Positions 21,401-32,460 of a stretch of 38,164 bases of DNA are shown here, piece after piece. Origin of the DNA: Plantago elongata. Taxonomy: Eukaryota; Streptophyta; Magnoliopsida; Lamiales; Plantaginaceae. The first letter of the stretch is position 1. Every line of letters begins with the position of its first letter. The notes under the pieces are model-generated. The model worked only from the letters and a program-made list of their open reading frames with translations, was not told where the DNA came from and made no database searches. The stretch covers positions 1 through 38,164 of the forward strand of contig JAYMSP010000973.1 of assembly GCA_036897095.1 (NCBI GenBank), read 5' to 3'. Position numbers and translations under genes: made by a program.

Positions 21401-22467
21401 GCAATTAGTTTTATGAGCCAATGACCTGATGGTTTCTGTTTATCCAGAAAAATGCCCGAGTTGTTTCAATTGACGGATATGAAGATGTTCCTGTGAATGA
21501 TGAGGCAGCAATGAAGAAGGCAGTTGCAAACCAACCCATTAGTGTTGCCATTGAAGGTGGTGGGAGGGCCTTCCAGTTGTATAGCTCGGTAAGTTTGTGC
21601 ATATGTTGTATGCCATTCTGAAATGGGTTATTAATCTTTGTATAACTGATGGTCATATATCCTGATGCTTCTTTTCTTTATCTTCAGGGAATATTCACTG
21701 GGCAGTGTGGCATAGACTTGGATCATGGTGTGAATGTTGTTGGCTATGGTACAAGTCAGGGCAAGGACTACTGGATTGTCAGAAACTCATGGGGTGCAAG
21801 CTGGGGTGAGAAGGGTTACGTCAGGATGGAGCGTAATATTGCTACAAAAACTGGTAAATGTGGTATTGCGATTGAGCCTTCGTACCCAACCAAGTCTGGA
21901 GCAAATCCTCCTAACCCTGGCCCATCTCCTCCTTCTCCTCCTCCCCCACCACCCTCAGAGTCTGTCTGTGACGACTACTACACGTGCCCTGAGAGCACTA
22001 CCTGTTGCTGCATCTATGAGTACTGGGGTGAGTGCTTCGCATGGGGATGTTGTCCACTCGAGGGTGCCACCTGCTGTGACGACCATTACAGTTGCTGTCC
22101 ACATGAGTACCCAGTGTGCAATGTCCGTGCTGGAACCTGCTCAGTGGTAAGTGATAATTATTAAGTTCTTTCATAAATATGCTTTTGAGGAATATGCGAG
22201 TCTTTGGTTGGAGTTCACGAAGAAATGAATTAAAAATTTTGAAAAACTGCATCTGGAAAATGATTTGCATTGGCTAACAATGAACTTGAGCAAATACATA
22301 CTTGCAATCAATAAGCAACTTCTATTGTCTTCTCTTTTCTCTAATATCTCTAACACTTGGTTTAAATACAGAGCAACAACAACCCACTTGGAGTCCAGGC
22401 AATGAAGCGTATTCTTGCCACACCAACTGGAACATTCGGAAAGCGTGGCAAAAGGAGCAGTGCTTGA
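18431..22467 (+). CDS. RD21-type granulin-domain cysteine protease (papain family C1A), 5 exons
   Basis: Exons 18431-18899, 21130-21365, 21448-21588, 21688-22146 and 22372-22467 join in frame to 466 codons plus stop. All introns are GT-AG. The start lies in AACAATGGC, the plant consensus, and opens a signal peptide (residues 1-22). The prodomain has a full ERFNIN motif (E62, R66, F70, N73, I77, N81) and the [12 protein letters not shown] segment. The mature enzyme should begin near V135. Catalytic residues are Q153, C159, H295 and N315. A proline-rich linker (356-371) leads to a cysteine-rich granulin domain (376-433) and a basic tail. Length and order match Arabidopsis RD21 (about 462 residues), a vacuolar/ER-body protease linked to stress, senescence and immunity. 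One sequon, N113, lies in the prodomain. No defect is seen, so it should be active. The subclass is secure, the exact orthologue is not. Confidence 0.95.
18900..21129 (+). other. Intron 1 of the protease gene (2230 bp)
   Basis: The donor GTAAGC and acceptor TTACAG are both good. The intron falls within the glycine codon two residues before the catalytic cysteine. It is about ten times longer than the other three introns (82, 99 and 225 bp). AT-rich sequence fills most of it. A weak remnant resembling the ACTGA-rich MITE (AGAACACAGTTGAAGAG near 19237, then AAGTCGAG motifs) and a Stowaway-like end near 20500 suggest that it grew by transposon insertion. Confidence 0.85.
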
Positions 22468-22966
22468 ATGGTCATCTGAAATCTAGCCACAGCAGGTTGA
22501 GGTCGAGGAAGTCAGATTATATCGATGTTGGTTATCACTGATCTGATCGCTCTTGTACATGTTAGACAATCCTATCTGCTGTGGAGGATGATGAAGAAGG
22601 TGCTAATTTGTGCTCTCATTTCTCTATATTCCTGGATTTTAATTTGATCAAAGAAAACAGATATTCTAGAATGTCTAATTCTGTATAGCCCATTTTCATT
22701 AAGATCTAGATGTGGCTGTTTGTTTTCATCAGCTAGCTGTCTAGAACTCTACTTGTATTGAATTTATGGTACATTGGATGACTTATTTATATTTGAAGTC
22801 ATTTCCAATACGGCATGATGCCGATGCTATGATATTGCTATCTACTCTCTAGTTATGCTATATTATACACTACACTAAAATGCTATACATAATACACTAT
22901 TGATGAAATGTAGGATGTATCCTGAATTCATAGAAATTAAAGTACTAATTTGGTATAGAGGTCCTG
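22468..22966 (+). other. 3' flank of the protease gene
   Basis: The stretch probably contains the 3' untranslated region. No clean AATAAA signal decides where the transcript ends. No open frame or repeat is seen. Confidence 0.4.
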
Positions 22967-23275
22967 GTGGATCACAAACATTATCCTGATCTAGAGTTGG
23001 TTGAGGTCCTGTTTGCTATTCCAGGGGGGAACCATGCTCAGGTTCCAGGACTGTACCTTCTGAATGTTGAATTTGAGGCATGTTCAGTTGGTTGGTTGGA
23101 AATGAATGAGATTTTGCAATGGAATGAGTCTGTGCATGACCAACAGCACGTTCTGCCATGGCATTTGATCAACAGGCATTGCCAGTCGAAGGGAACAAAG
23201 GGAAGTGTGTCTCTTCCGCGCCACTCCTTGGTTAATCTCCTAAAATCTTTTCCTATTTCCCGCCCTGTCTTCTAG
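22967..23275 (+). CDS. Unassigned 102-codon open frame downstream of the protease gene
   Basis: This plus-strand frame runs from an ATG at 22967 to a TAG at 23273-23275, in DNA of higher GC than the surrounding spacer. The product has no signal peptide, membrane helix or motif that I recognise, and residues such as the PGGNHAQVPG segment do not identify a family. It could be a small gene, an exon of an unfound gene, part of a long 3' untranslated region or non-coding RNA, or chance. The following 480 bases (to about 23760) have the same even composition but no long frame. Confidence 0.2.
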   Translation: MDHKHYPDLELVEVLFAIPGGNHAQVPGLYLLNVEFEACSVGWLEMNEILQWNESVHDQQHVLPWHLINRHCQSKGTKGSVSLPRHSLVNLLKSFPISRPVF

Positions 23276-23899
23276 AGGGAAGACCATTCTCAATAGACAA
23301 AGGTTTAATCTCTTCTACATTTTAGTTCACATCCACAATTTTCTTTTTTTCGAAAAAGCCACTGTTCATGATTATCTGGTAACACTTGATGCTCTGTTCC
23401 AGTTGCAAACCAACATAAATACTAATGTACTAATAATGTTGATGCTGCACAAGCAATGGATGGGGTACCTGGGCTTAGTTTTCATCCCCAGAATTGGCCG
23501 TGGAACAAGTCCTTATACATGCCAAATTCATGAAATTTACTGTAGTTGAAATCCTCCTTTATGCATTGAGCTGCTGTTGGCCTGTGTGTTCTTGTGCCTA
23601 TGATGATCAACGCCAGATTTGTCTGCAAACTGGTTTTCATACTAGCTGAAAATAGACCAACAGCTGCTCAAGTTTTGGCCATTACGAGACGTGATTGTTA
23701 TTGAATGTGATTGCTCAGATGACAAAACAAGGAACTGACTGACACTATCGATCTAACTCTAACAAGAGAATTGGAGAACTATACAAATGACTTGTTTCAA
23801 GTATCAACACAAATGAAAGCACGAGAAGATAAATCCATCTTAATATCTTATATGGAATTTCTAGTTAATTTTTTTCCAAAAGAAGTTGGAATCCACCTT

Positions 23900-25334
23900 T
23901 ATGCGTAGTAGTAGTAGTTTTTATGAATCTGAAGTGTATATATTCTTTAGATGACATATAAGTATACAACTATACTTCCTCAATTTATGTAAAATCAATC
24001 AGTTGCAATAGATCAATTTTTTTAGTGATAATTAGTAAAATTAAACACGTGAAAACTCACGTGCTAAGTAAATGAGTATCTTATATATTAAATATAAATA
24101 CGTATATAATTAGCTAATTATAAGTTTAATTATTATCTTAAAAAATATAAATTTTATAATATATATATTATATAAGTTATTAATAAAGATATAAATTTTA
24201 ATGATCACAAAAGTAGTGGGAGATAAAGTGTAACTACCTTGCTCTTCTTTTTTCTTTTTCTTTTTTACTTTATTGAGAGTTAAAATTAATTCAAATAAGT
24301 ATCTCATATTAGAAATTAAATATATTTGTACTTGACTAATTATAAATTCAATTATAATATAATTAAAAACTCCATACAGTTTTATTATCGGGATCGAGAA
24401 ATAAAATTCTTATTGAGAGTTTATTCATAAGTACTAACAATATAATTTTCACAATAATATAATGTGCACAACTTAAATGTTATATTTATTGAATAAAATT
24501 ATTAAATACTAACTTGACAAGTTATTGATGTTTTTTGTCCAACTAGTACTACTTATATGGAAGCTAAAAGATAGGTTTACCACTCAAAAGTTCAAATTAC
24601 CATCACAAATAACTTTAAGAATTTTACATCTTAAATTTTATAATGAAAATTATATATATAGATAATATTATTGAATGTTATGTCATTTATTACTATATGG
24701 AGGTATAATTACTTATGGCGGGAACAAAGCAAGTAATAAATATGACAATGTAGAGTTTATTTTTTATTTATAACTGGTCTCAAATGAAGACCAAAATTTT
24801 TTATGACTATAAGAAGTTTATTCCTTTATAGAGTATCATTTAGGGAGTTTTTACTTTATGTGTTAGATAAGTTATTAATAAAGGTATAATTTTATTGAAG
24901 TAGTCGAAGATGAACTACTTTTTCTCTTTTTCTTTTTTTACTTTTATTTTATATATTAAATAGTCAAACTTAATTTAATTGATTAAAATTGAATTAATTG
25001 GTTTAACAACTATTTTTTTTTTTTGGTAGTTACTACTTTTTGATAGTTTTCTTTTAGAATAGTAGAATAACTCAGTCATTATGAAATGTAAAATGGTAAG
25101 AGGGTCGAGATGTTGATGGTGGGATTCAAATCGGAACATTTCAATTGTCTGGTGATCTGGTCTGATTCAATCTTTCGATATTAATATTGAGACCTACGGG
25201 TCTGATTCCCATGGAAATTTAACATACATGGTTAGTTCATTGATTTGGAGATTTAACACCAACTGTAACCACTTGGTTCTCAATACAACTATGTAACCAA
25301 TTTATCAGCGAAAAATAATCTACCTAAAGTAAAA
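23900..25334. repeat. AT-rich spacer with a diverged direct duplication
   Basis: Two segments (about 24165-24340 and 24862-25010) share AAGTTATTAATAAAG-TATAA, a pyrimidine run of CTTTTTCTTTTTTTAC type and a following TTAATTnAATT stretch in the same order. They look like an old direct duplication with heavy divergence. No gene is supported. The right end (25200-25334) is probably the 3' untranslated region of the minus-strand gene that follows. Confidence 0.35.
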
Positions 25335-25652
25335 TTACTCAGACTTCTTTGATTGGTCACTCTTGATCACAGGTTTGGGCTCACCATCTTCGTGAACCAC
25401 ATGGGTCACTTCCACATTCACTTTTTCGGGCTTATCACTATCTTCCTGGCCCGGCCCGGTTCGATAATCTACAGCGTCAACTGTGATCTCAACTTCACCT
25501 TCCTTGTTGATCTTCTCAGTAGCCTACATCAGACCGTAAAATATAAGAACAAATTAATTGGAAGGTAATACATAGTAGCTAGATTGAAAACTTACATACA
25601 CTTGTAAAATGAAACATTAGGACATATTGAGTCTAACCTTGGAAGCATCCAT
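25335..25652 (-). CDS. Small acidic hydrophilic protein, two exons, 67 residues
   Basis: On the minus strand, exon 1 (25652-25638) holds only five codons, MDASK. A 114-bp intron (donor GTTAGA at 25637, acceptor ending GATGTAG at 25524) is followed by exon 2 (25523-25335), which encodes 62 residues and ends in TAA. The phase is 0 at the junction. The 5' leader ends AACAACAACAACTATGG and a TATATAA lies 85 bases upstream, supporting this start. The product has about 17 acidic and 10 basic residues, no cysteine or tryptophan, no signal peptide and no membrane segment. It contains KINKEGEVEITVDAVDYRTG and VNVEVTHVVHEDGEPKP segments. It is probably flexible and cytosolic or nuclear. I do not recognise the family. 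Clean frame, splice sites and promoter suggest a real host gene. Confidence 0.72.
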
Positions 25653-25736
25653 AGTTGTTGTTGTTCGTGTACTTGCGTATTAATATCGAAGAGTTCTAAA
25701 TTTTCAGGTAAGTGTCTCTGGTCCAAGTGACCTACA

Positions 25737-25743
25737 TTATATA
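25737..25743 (-). promoter_or_regulatory. TATA box of the small minus-strand gene
   Basis: TATATAA on the minus strand, preceded by GGGAGCAC, lies 85 bases before the start codon. Transcription would begin near 25710, leaving an untranslated leader of about 55-60 bases that ends in CAA repeats. Confidence 0.6.
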
Positions 25744-25869
25744 GTGCTCCCAGGTGTTGAGCAATATCAATGATTAGTTCTTAATATTCTTAGTGTAAGA
25801 CACATGGAAGAGAGTTGGAGGAACCACCTGGCAGGAATATAATTAGATGACTCATTTGATAAGGATAAC

Positions 25870-26030
25870 AATTGGGCTGTCGGTTCGGGCTTGTCTGGTG
25901 AAACGGGCTTTGACGGCTTACAGGTTAAAAATAAGCTGGTTTGGACATACAATTAGGTCCGTTTTGAACTTGATTAGGCCTGAGTCCAAGCCCAATTCAT
26001 GCCACGGGTTGGGCTTATATGCTTAGAGCA
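25870..26030. repeat. GGGCTT/AAGCCC-rich patch, possible hAT-like fragment
   Basis: GGGCTGTCGGTTCGGGCTT and AAGCCCAATTCATGCCACGG motifs face each other over about 130 bp, as in GC-rich ends of degraded hAT-like elements. No termini or target duplication can be fixed. Confidence 0.25.
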
Positions 26031-26814
26031 TACTGGATAATGATCTATTTAACAAAATTAACTGAAAAGGTAGTTGATAGCTGGAAAGTTAGTTGATAAT
26101 TTATCATATAGCATTTTTTTTTTCAACAAGTGAGCTTAATAAGCTTCTCAAACCGGCTAACTTTTCAACTAGTTTGTTTAAAAAGTTGTACGTTCACGTA
26201 ACAAGTTATTTATATATATATAAAAAAAAAAAAGCTCATTGTACTGAAAAGCTAAGACTAGACCTTAAGAAACCAAGTCGTGGGCTCAGGTCTCTTCGTC
26301 TACAAACTTATTCAGTTTAAATCAGTTTGGTTCAAATAAGTACAATTGAATAGAATAGAACTTTAGTTTTATATTCTACCATACAACAACTTCAACAATG
26401 AGATTACGAAAAATGAATGAGATTTCAACGGCGTATTGGTTAAATTTTAACCTAACACGAAGAAAACATATATAACATGTAAAAGTGTATTTCGTTCTTA
26501 AACGAATTGCATTTGTATGATAAATTTACAAAAATCACAAAGTGATAAAAGGGTAATGAATCGTTTATGTATGTTAATTAGTGCACTATTTGTGTTTGAT
26601 CGATACATGAGCATTGGTTCATCTTAGTACTACATCCACTGTACTATTACTAGTGCACCATTTAAAGTTTAACAAATGACATAACTAATAATTAAAAATA
26701 ATTTATAAACTATTTATTAATTCAAATAACTAGAATAACAATTAACTAAAATCTTTTATGTAATTGCTTTTAGTAAATGAAAAATTAATAAATAATAATT
26801 CTCTCCCCTCAAAC

Positions 26815-26910
26815 TACCACCAGGACCACCATCATCTCCGGCCACCACCAGGTCCATCACCATCATCACCACCATATCCGGCCACCACCACCATCTCTGT
26901 TCACCATCGT
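26815..26910. repeat. CACCAC-rich simple repeat
   Basis: The tract is made of CACCACCATCATC and CCGGCCACCACCA units. It stands out as GC-rich in AT-rich surroundings. A minus-strand frame through it gives a Trp/Val/Asp low-complexity peptide and is not considered coding. The 780 bases before it hold nothing I can name. Confidence 0.6.
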
Positions 26911-27052
26911 CAACATAGTTATTGTTAATGAAAGTTCTCCAATTATCTGATGACATTTAATGTATCGGTGTGCTCAACCTCTCACTATTACCGAGCTCTA
27001 CGACTACCAGCTCCGGTCACTGGTCGCCATTATTGCAAATCTAAATCTGGGT

Positions 27053-27300
27053 ATAATGCTACAACAATATGAGAGAATGTTGCAGCGTTAAGAATTTATT
27101 ATGACATTTCTCCCGTCTAATAATGCTACAACAATATGAAAGAATGTTGCAGCATCAATAATTTATTCTGACATTTCTCCGTCTAATAATGCTACAACGA
27201 TATGAACGAATGTTGCAGCGTCTTTTGTTTCTAATGGCGGCACGATGTTGCAGTGATAAGAACACATGTTGCAACGATATAAACACGTGTTGCATCGCCA
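27053..27300. repeat. Tandem repeat of 66-68 bp with GTTGCAGC core
   Basis: Copies start at 27053, 27121 and 27187. Each reads TAATGCTACAACAATATGA, then GAATGTTGCAGC, an AT stretch and GACATTTCTCC. Each unit contains an inverted pair, GCTACAAC and GTTGCAGC. After 27240 the array decays into shorter TGTTGCA repeats spaced about 26 bp apart. Related TGCTAC and TGTTGCAGCATT motifs recur at 31440-31530. Confidence 0.7.
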
Positions 27301-27490
27301 CAATTTAAGGTTGTGAATATACATTATATGAATTTAACGTATATACTCATATTTATGCATTAAATAATATAATATATTAATCTGAATTCATTATCTATGA
27401 AAAGAATTATGAAACATATTCATATGCATGTAAAAGTTATATTTGATTTAATAAATTTGAATAGAAATCGATCAACTATCTTTAACTTTA

Positions 27491-28404
27491 GAGATAACTA
27501 CAAATTAGTGTAACTTTTAAAAACTTCTTACACTGTAGTGATACATGAAAATTTTCCTACAAATTAGTGATATTTAGTACATTTGAAATAAAATACACTA
27601 GAATTGATAAAATCTATCCCAAATTTATAGAAAACTAAGTAAACACGTTCAGGTGTCAGTTGAAAGAAATTAAACAAGCATCTGCTAATTGATACAATCA
27701 TCATTATCAAAGTAATTAACCTTCTAGGTTCCTACATATTTCATTGTCAGGTTTTTTTACTAATTAGTATGATGCTTGTTTCGTTTTGCATGATTATATT
27801 ATATAATACTTATAATTTAATGTTAAATAATGTATATTGTACTAATATGATGCTTGCAGTACTAATATAATATTTGTTTCTTATTTGATGCTTTAAATTA
27901 TACGATGTTTGTAATATAATGTTGAATGATTCTTGAAGTATGCTTGTTTCCTATTGATGATGTTTGTAATATGATGTTAAATGATGCTTGTAATTAAACT
28001 TAGAAGAAAGATGCTTGGAGATGATAATAAACGTTAACATTTTATAGAAAAAAATTAAAAATTGGAATAAAAATGCTTGCAAAATTGGAATAATGATGCT
28101 TGTAAAATTGAAAAAAAGGTGCTTAGATATAGATCAAAATAAACTATAAAAAGGATAACTTAGCTCAATGATGCTTAATTTTTTTGATGATGGTTGCATA
28201 ATGTAATTTTATTCACTATCTAACCATAATCTAATTAGATAATTGTAGATTCATTTTGATTATTAAATATACTATATGTAGTATTTAATTTGAGGATATA
28301 TTTGAAATTGAATATATAGACACTAATTTAATTGTAGGAAGTTGTTTTATTTATCACTAAAGTGTAGAAAAGATTTGAGGATGACACTAATTTGTAATTG
28401 TCCC
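27491..28404 (-). mobile_element. Non-autonomous TIR element carrying a minisatellite, copy 2
   Basis: The ends are GAGATAACTACAAATTAGTG and, inverted, GGGACAATTACAAATTAGTG, a good terminal inverted repeat. The interior (about 27640-28220) is the reverse complement of the copy at 1905-2758, including the repeated GATGCTTG array. The 9-bp flanks TTAACTTTA and TTAAAATTG match at six positions, so a decayed MULE-type duplication is possible but unproven. It is 914 bp long and non-coding. Confidence 0.65.
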
Positions 28405-29403
28405 TTAAAATTGACTATAAACTACACTTAAAATATGTAATAAAATTATATGATAAAAAATTAATTATTAGAATTTTAATATGAACTTTTATAGAGTTAT
28501 TTATTACTATAGTTTCAAGGTAATCTGTGATCAAAATGAAAGATAGTAAATCGCCAAATAATAAAATTTGAAGTTTTTTTATGGAGTAAAATAATTTATA
28601 TTTTGTGACAAATAATTATTTCTCGTATAATTGGTTTACTTGAATATGCATTCCTTCACTCTAAATAAGCTTACATATTTTTCTTCTCGGGGCAAACTAG
28701 AATTCTAACAACTAACTAATCTTAAATTAAATTAAAGAATGTTAATTATAATTTACATTTAATACATACATTTTTACAACCCCATTAACAATCCAATTTG
28801 TATATAACAGACAATCATATATTCACACAAAAGTCCCTGTTAAAATTATCTAGATGCGTACTTACACAAAAGTACGAAGCACATGTGATATCGTAAAATT
28901 GTACAAATAATATTTGAAATTGAAAATTTATTGGTGACAAGTACATTATTCACTCATTTAGCTTTAATTACATGCATGAACATATATGCCTAATTATTTG
29001 ATTGTATAAATTACACCCACTTATGGGAACGACCCCCAATAGTCAAGCTACCAATTTAGGTATGCTCGATCGACCAACTAAATTTTTTAAATCAGTTGGA
29101 TATGTTTAATGATTCTTGCGACCATCTACACAGAGTAAGTTGAACCACTCTAGTTTGTTAGATCTTTTAGCGTAGTGAACGTTATATAAGTTTAATCCAT
29201 GTCAACAAGTGAAATGTATCAATTAATAAACACAAACAATAGCTACAAAAATTTATCATTTGAGTAATCCAATGAAGTAATTAAAGTATTCAAATAATTT
29301 TAAAAATGTTGAGATGCGTAATCTCAATCGGTAAATTCTAAAGTTTGGAGGGGCACATGAAAACGAATCGACAAGAACATGAGGACTGGGAGATCACGAA
29401 TAT
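28405..29403. other. Spacer, nothing recognised
   Basis: AT-rich sequence without a supported gene or clear repeat. Confidence 0.4.
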
Positions 29404-30158
29404 GGATGGCAATTTAGGCCACCCGAACTGGACCGGACGCGAACTGGGCCTGGTCAAGCCCGCTTTGACCAGTCCATGAGGACTTATGGGGCATGATATT
29501 GTAGCTCATGGGTCAGGCTTTAGTCTAATTCTCATAAGCCTGGCCCGACATGTATACATTCATAGTATAATATATAATATATAATATATTCATAGTATAA
29601 TATATATAATATTTATATAATATAAATACTTTTAAGTGTACTAATAAAAATAAGTATTAATAAGTATACTAATAAAAACAAGGAATTATCTCTAAATAAT
29701 TTACATAAAATAATACTTAAAATGAACATTGTAGTTTATTTGTAGAACCGTTTTATATTCAAGCGTTCTTAACCAAATAGCTTAATGGAAGATTCGAGAG
29801 TAGAAAAAGAAAAACATTTGCGTTTTTGTGTTGTTGACAGTTAAAATTTCAATATAAAAATGTATATTGAAAAAATAAAAATGTTAGATATTATAAAAAG
29901 AGTTCAGAATTAAAAGATGATGCAACAAAGACTTGTGGTTTTTTGTAAATGCACCAGATTAATATGTACATGTTATTCTTTGATCATTAAATTTTTTACC
30001 TTATATATGTTCAAGCCCGGTCGAAGCCCAAGCCCGACTCATAGTGGGCATGTGCCTGGGCCCAAGTCTCAGGACCGGTCAGGACCATGGGCCTGGGCCA
30101 ATGGAGAAATATTGCCAGGCCCGGACCGGGCCTCCAAAAGCCCGGCCCATTACTATCC
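29404..30158. mobile_element. Non-autonomous hAT-like element with GGCCCG-rich ends
   Basis: The left end GGATGGCAAT-TAGGCC and the reverse complement of the right end, GGATAGTAATGGGCCGGGC, pair. Next to each end lie GC-rich blocks (GAACTGGACCGGACG on the left, GGCCCGGACCGGGCC on the right) around an AT-rich centre with ATAATATAT repeats. This arrangement is familiar from plant hAT-like MITEs. No 8-bp duplication was identified. Short open frames in the right GC block are by-products. Confidence 0.5.
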
Positions 30159-31857
30159 TTGATCATTGGGTCAATATATGTTCTACAAAAGAAGATTTAG
30201 AATTGACAACCACCTTCAAAAAATAAAATTTATTAAAATAATCCGTTGACAATCCGTCAACTATCTCAATAGGGGGAGAATGGTAGAGACATTATAATCT
30301 ATATGAGATTTACTAAAATTATTATACTATAATGCTTGAACTAGGTTGTCTACTCGATTCCTAATTAGCTATAATCGTTGTCATCTAAAGTATCACCTGT
30401 ATCGATACAAATAAAAGCTCTGTTAAGCTTGTATTATAATTGGACAAAACTTTTGTGGTGAGTTCAAATAGTAAAAATCATGTCTGAAAGTTCGCAAGGC
30501 CGCTGAGTTACCAACAATAAACTTTAATTTGGCATTTCCTATCCGGTCAATGCCCATTTGACCATAACCATAGGACCGGGCTAAATTAGACCCGCATACA
30601 TTCCGATATATGTCTTAAAATTAATATAAATACTATATTAGATGATTAAGTCCTTCGAGATACAAAATTAATAAATAGACTAACATATAATACAGTTATA
30701 ACAAAAAAAATAGAAGTTTTATAAAGTATATCGGTTTGTTTAAAACATTATACATACTATACTTTAAAAGCTATTATGTATGTTGCTAATACACGCCATT
30801 TCCTATACTTTATGATATTATATATCTATTAATATAATTGATTTATGTATTATGAATTAGATTAGATATACTACATGAAATGTTAAAGTATGTTTTATCA
30901 TTTTAAGAAATCTTGCTATCTTAACTTTAAAATATTCATATGTCTTCAACTTTGACCATATATTACTCATATAATAATAAACGATCTTAATAAAATTATA
31001 TAATAAAAATTTAATAATTAAATTTTAATTATATGATTATAATAAACTATTAAAATTTTAATTTAAGAGTACATTATGTAAAAATTGAAATAGTTGAACA
31101 AATTATTAATAAAATTAAAAAAATAATACACAAGTAATAATTTTAAAATGAATAGAAGAGAAACAATTTTGACTTTTGAATAATAAAAGCAATAAACAAG
31201 ATGATACTTTGACTTCTAAGATTATTTAATACATATTGATTTTTATGTTAAACTCAGGTTCAATATAAATAAGAAACACAACATACCATTTAATTTCATA
31301 AAGTGGAGGGAGCAAAGCATTAATAGATGTTTTTTATTTACAAGACAAACAATGCTATATCAATATAATCACAGCCCTGCTGCGAAAGTAGCTATATTCG
31401 TTATTTACACTTTTAGAGTATCAAATCGATGCAACAACATTTAGTTATAATGTTGTAGCAAGAATCATCATATTTCCTCATATCGTCAACCAAATGCTAC
31501 GTCATAACAAAAACATTGTTGCAGCATTGTCTACTGTGAATTTTTTGCAGGTCCGGCCCTGGCCACTTAAACATGGTGAATGTGAGATTTATGCGGATAC
31601 ATCATTTAAACTCATCAATATCTTATAGTGGATGTTTATTTCGATGATTGTCAAATTTCGGTGGTGCTTGAGGTGGTTGCCGGATTCCAGTGTTCTTGAG
31701 GACTTGAGGTGGTCGTCGAATTCCGTTCAATAGAGGAGGGTAGAAAATAATTTTAATTATGAATTCAAATATTGATTTAAAATACTTAAACAATATTTAA
31801 TTAAAAAAATGTATATTTTATTATATTATGATGTCGCACTACGTTATTATACGACAG
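30159..31857. other. Spacer with repeat traces
   Basis: No gene is supported. A GC-rich patch at 30490-30600 resembles the hAT-like ends just upstream. A GTGGAGGGAGCAAAGCA at 31302 resembles a Stowaway right end, but no left end could be paired. Around 31440-31740 there are GTTGCAGC and GAGGTGGT motifs related to the repeats at 26.8-27.3 kb, in inverted order. Confidence 0.35.
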
Positions 31858-32460
31858 TGTAATACCCCATCACATTAATGAATTAATCGACATATGAGAT
31901 TAAATTTAGATTTGATTAAAGTGAATGTACTGTGCAGTGTCACATACCCTTAATGACTTAACTCATATGATTCCAATTTCTCTTGTACATATTGCTCTTT
32001 CGTAGTTCGTGAATGTTAGACAAGAGTTCCACCACTTAGTTTCGGAGTCGGCTATGCGTGTTTCTTACTGCATACACATCCATATTAGTACTCAGATATA
32101 TCTGTTGTAGAATTGTGAAGATGTCAAGACCATCAATGCACGAACTTGATCGATCGAATTGATGAATCTTTGCAAGATCAAGACGCTGCTAGAAGGTAAA
32201 TAATTAAATGTGAAAATGTATTTCCGAGTCTCCGAATCCAACCACCCCCTCTTACTCTCAAGAGCTACGTATCATGTGCTTGTAAAACATCCATGGACCA
32301 CCATGGAGCCCTTGTGAGGATCGTCCAAATCTTACAGGAGTGAAGAACGCCTCCAAGTTACTAACTTTTAAGTTTGGATGCAAGGATGAACCAGCACTTT
32401 CTGGCCTCACTCAACTTGAACAACGGTACAGTTCCCTAACAAAACAAGTATATGAGTTCA
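31858..32460 (+). repeat. Possible LTR fragment (TGTAATACCCC start), unassigned complex sequence
   Basis: TGTAATACCCC at 31858 is a common start of plant Ty3-gypsy LTRs. About 80 bases on, a related segment (TCACATACCCTTAATGACTT) repeats its first part. The following 500 bases are of more even composition, but neither strand gives a recognisable protein. The element, if real, is a fossil with no second LTR in view. Confidence 0.25.

Noticed and set aside
23599-23665. C/D snoRNA-like TGATGA ... CTGA pair
   Set aside because: The terminal stem is too weak and no guide complementarity could be shown. Such short motifs are frequent by chance.
26756-26956. Minus-strand 66-codon open frame over the CACCAC tract
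   Set aside because: The peptide is a low-complexity product of the simple repeat.
29917-30226. Plus-strand open frames rich in Gly, Pro and Arg
   Set aside because: They lie in the GC-rich end of the hAT-like element and have no independent support.
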